Below are positions 24,101 to 24,570 of a DNA stretch of 24,570 bases, piece by piece (within the stretch, counting starts at the first letter, position 1; every line of letters starts with the position of its first letter). The stretch lies in the NCBI GenBank assembly GCA_002405805.1, contig DHMN01000048.1:1-24570 (forward strand), given 5' to 3'. The position numbers and the translations under genes were made by a program. The stretch comes from Cyanobacteria bacterium UBA4641 (GTDB lineage: Bacteria > Cyanobacteriota > Vampirovibrionia > Gastranaerophilales > Gastranaerophilaceae). A model generated the notes under the pieces. The model made no database searches and was not told where the DNA came from. It worked only from the letters and a program-made list of their open reading frames with translations.

Positions 24101-24570
24101 GCTGAAGGTGATATCACTGCTATCACTCGCGGTAAAAACTTAACAATCAACAATCTTGGTCATATTGAAGACCCTTCTGTTACTCCTGCTGATTACTTCG
24201 GCGAAAGACCTGACGGTTGGGCTGCAGATAAAGGCTATGACAAAGAAGATTATATGCACGAAGTTTTACCTAACAACGTAACACTTAAAGCTTTAGATAT
24301 TAACAAAAACATTCGTCCTGACGGTGTGGATGTTGATGGATATTATGCTTACGCTGATTCTACTGTTAGAGTAAACAATGCAGTTTTAGATAACGGTAAA
24401 TTAGATATTACCGCTGACCAAATCTATGCTAACGGTATTCACGTTGACTTTGGGCAAAACGGTTTCACTAAAGAAAAAGATGATTCTACTAACAAAGTTA
24501 TTGGTTCTGACGGTATTCCGACTGGTCATGCGGTTAGACCGGATGATGTTACCGATATTGGACGTGATGA
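21119..24570 (+). CDS. Two-partner-secretion filamentous adhesin, FHA/LktA-like (partial, C-terminus outside window)
   Basis: The frame from the ATG at 21119 is open to the right edge (1150 residues seen). A long signal peptide (about 1-32) has a basic start SNRSRKPKR, a hydrophobic stretch to about 31 and SVVA before the likely cut. Residues 38-150 form the TPS secretion domain: FNLDKGDVANLIY, FVNLVDNKININGLVN, KAIFVSPNGMVIGASGVLNVGSLGVYTPS. These parts match the hemagglutinin N-terminal domain that is recognised by a TpsB outer-membrane pore. From about residue 290 to 790 it is a regular beta-helix of Asn/Gly-rich units such as LNISGTVNN and FNINGTVKQNG. Then come a CTGSGC loop and a less regular part with GISLISNGDIGE, typical of leukotoxin-like adhesins. 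It would be a very large surface or secreted adhesin. No TpsB partner is in the window. AAAGGA precedes the ATG. Confidence 0.93.
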   Translation, partial: MSNRSRKPKRIIAAALTTLFLSHQTMLLSVVATEISGVNGNNGVYNITPSALINGSDIGYRKYNDFNLDKGDVANLIYKYGATDISTFVNLVDNKININGLVNTVRDGNFYNGKAIFVSPNGMVIGASGVLNVGSLGVYTPSSQIYENYKKNPTANMTALTTSNNGQPITINGKVIAANDVTLSGGKVTVGKGGGIIAGVNESKMTTFGKGENAQADALFNQLVNTDNLNAANGFASNNGNIYITTNQTSENAGVDILGEVKNFGTGNIEVRNIGTDGINIAGNISNANGLVKLNNNNGNLNISGNVRNNGTTQIFNVPAEGQEVTFDDNGIKYTYKVDTKSGLNITGNVDTIGTTTITNTGDNGLNISGTVNNQGELNIQNGVAGNTDVAKTRNDRMSALNISGKVSNDGTANITNYAAGGLNVATDGSVDSLGNLAMLNTGKGGLTVNGIVNSEKSTVTNEAGALTVNGTYNYEDANFTNNGEGGLIVNGTVSSANAETNSPQLVMTNNKGNFDINENGKVLNDGGDVTLTNNGTEFNINGTVKQNGTMQDDDEFAHPVAGTTSIINNNGNLNITGTVNAKDVDATTTITNKGNALNISKTGSVYTSGKLNITNEGNGGLNIDGSVTNDNTKYVANQMVDYDTVVPFYLINGDTTITNKAGTLKVNGTVDTKNSELTMTNNGTNFDINGKISGTENNVNLINTNGGINLNSTGRVNSTDNINITNSGKGGVNVQGLVNAGKNVKIDNKNSNVTIGDKTENNNYITAGNNIDITVNNGSILNYGVEKVLLKADNDLNMNVTDGTIGLGVQQNACTGSGCTGVGPKADDSRDFTKSINANIKGKVNATTTASTKDAIKPEDLVINYAAIDSDMNIDNIKADGRVILTVDDDYGDTNTGKRYNMINASSDPTKANVEGWGISLISNGDIGEKDNKLTFNQTKAADGYSMDVLANQNIYMKGLDDKYTENKVCNMIAREGDIDVEFSGNTYINNITAEGDITAITRGKNLTINNLGHIEDPSVTPADYFGERPDGWAADKGYDKEDYMHEVLPNNVTLKALDINKNIRPDGVDVDGYYAYADSTVRVNNAVLDNGKLDITADQIYANGIHVDFGQNGFTKEKDDSTNKVIGSDGIPTGHAVRPDDVTDIGRD
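21990..23460 (+). repeat. Coding tandem beta-helix repeats in the adhesin gene
   Basis: Roughly 20-40-residue units recur with consensus like (G)LNI(S/N)G.V.N.G...(T/I)TN.G, visible in DNA as repeated AACGG, GTTTAAATATT/GTTTGAATATT and ACAAACAACGGT strings. Units are diverged and not exact tandem copies. They are part of the protein and not a mobile element. Confidence 0.75.

Overview
The window is about 24.6 kb of low-GC, densely packed bacterial DNA using the standard bacterial code (TGA is a true stop, for example at the end of the superoxide reductase gene). Four things together suggest an anaerobic, probably gut-dwelling, diderm. They are a prepilin with the N-terminus FTLAEVLITLGIIGVVAA, a large two-partner-secretion (FHA/LktA-like) adhesin, a superoxide reductase paired with a ferritin, and split transketolase. 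My best guess is the non-photosynthetic Cyanobacteria-related Melainabacteria/Vampirovibrionia (Gastranaerophilales). That assignment is inference from family recall, not proof.

Left part (1-8772), mostly minus strand. In transcription order from the right these are a 759-residue phosphohexomutase, then argS, and directly behind argS a HepT-MntA (HEPN/nucleotidyltransferase) toxin-antitoxin pair. A plus-strand island follows. It holds a prepilin-like protein and, immediately downstream with its own promoter, a long Alu-domain-type SRP RNA that is not protein coding. A small HTH-like regulator is divergent from the prepilin, and the two promoters overlap. Behind it lie superoxide reductase, ferritin and a receiver-PAS-histidine kinase that runs off the left edge.

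Middle (8822-16285). Two tandem PlsC-type acyltransferases run rightward from a promoter that overlaps a perfect 12-bp palindrome. Next is a region of decayed palindromic repeat and a strong bidirectional terminator. A leftward gene encodes a Pro/Ala-rich protein with a HEAT-like tail. Then comes a compact rightward operon: the C-terminal half of a split transketolase (its N-terminal partner is not adjacent), ftsE, ftsX, a protein with a degenerate receiver and a degenerate GGDEF domain, and an isochorismatase-family hydrolase. It ends at a second bidirectional terminator.

Right part (16286-24570). A leftward U32-family protein (RlhA-like rRNA hydroxylation candidate) is divergent from rimO, which is followed 18 nt later by a Wzx/MATE-type polysaccharide flippase. 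After a 194-nt spacer with an extended -10 promoter and two perfect palindromes in the leader, a very large beta-helical two-partner-secretion adhesin begins and runs off the right edge.

Most genes are housekeeping. The points most worth a second look are the degenerate receiver/GGDEF protein inside the ftsEX operon, the SRP RNA with a GAAA tetraloop, the argS-linked HepT-MntA pair, the orphan transketolase half and the palindromic leader of the adhesin. I found no tRNA, rRNA, CRISPR array, transposase or intact mobile element.
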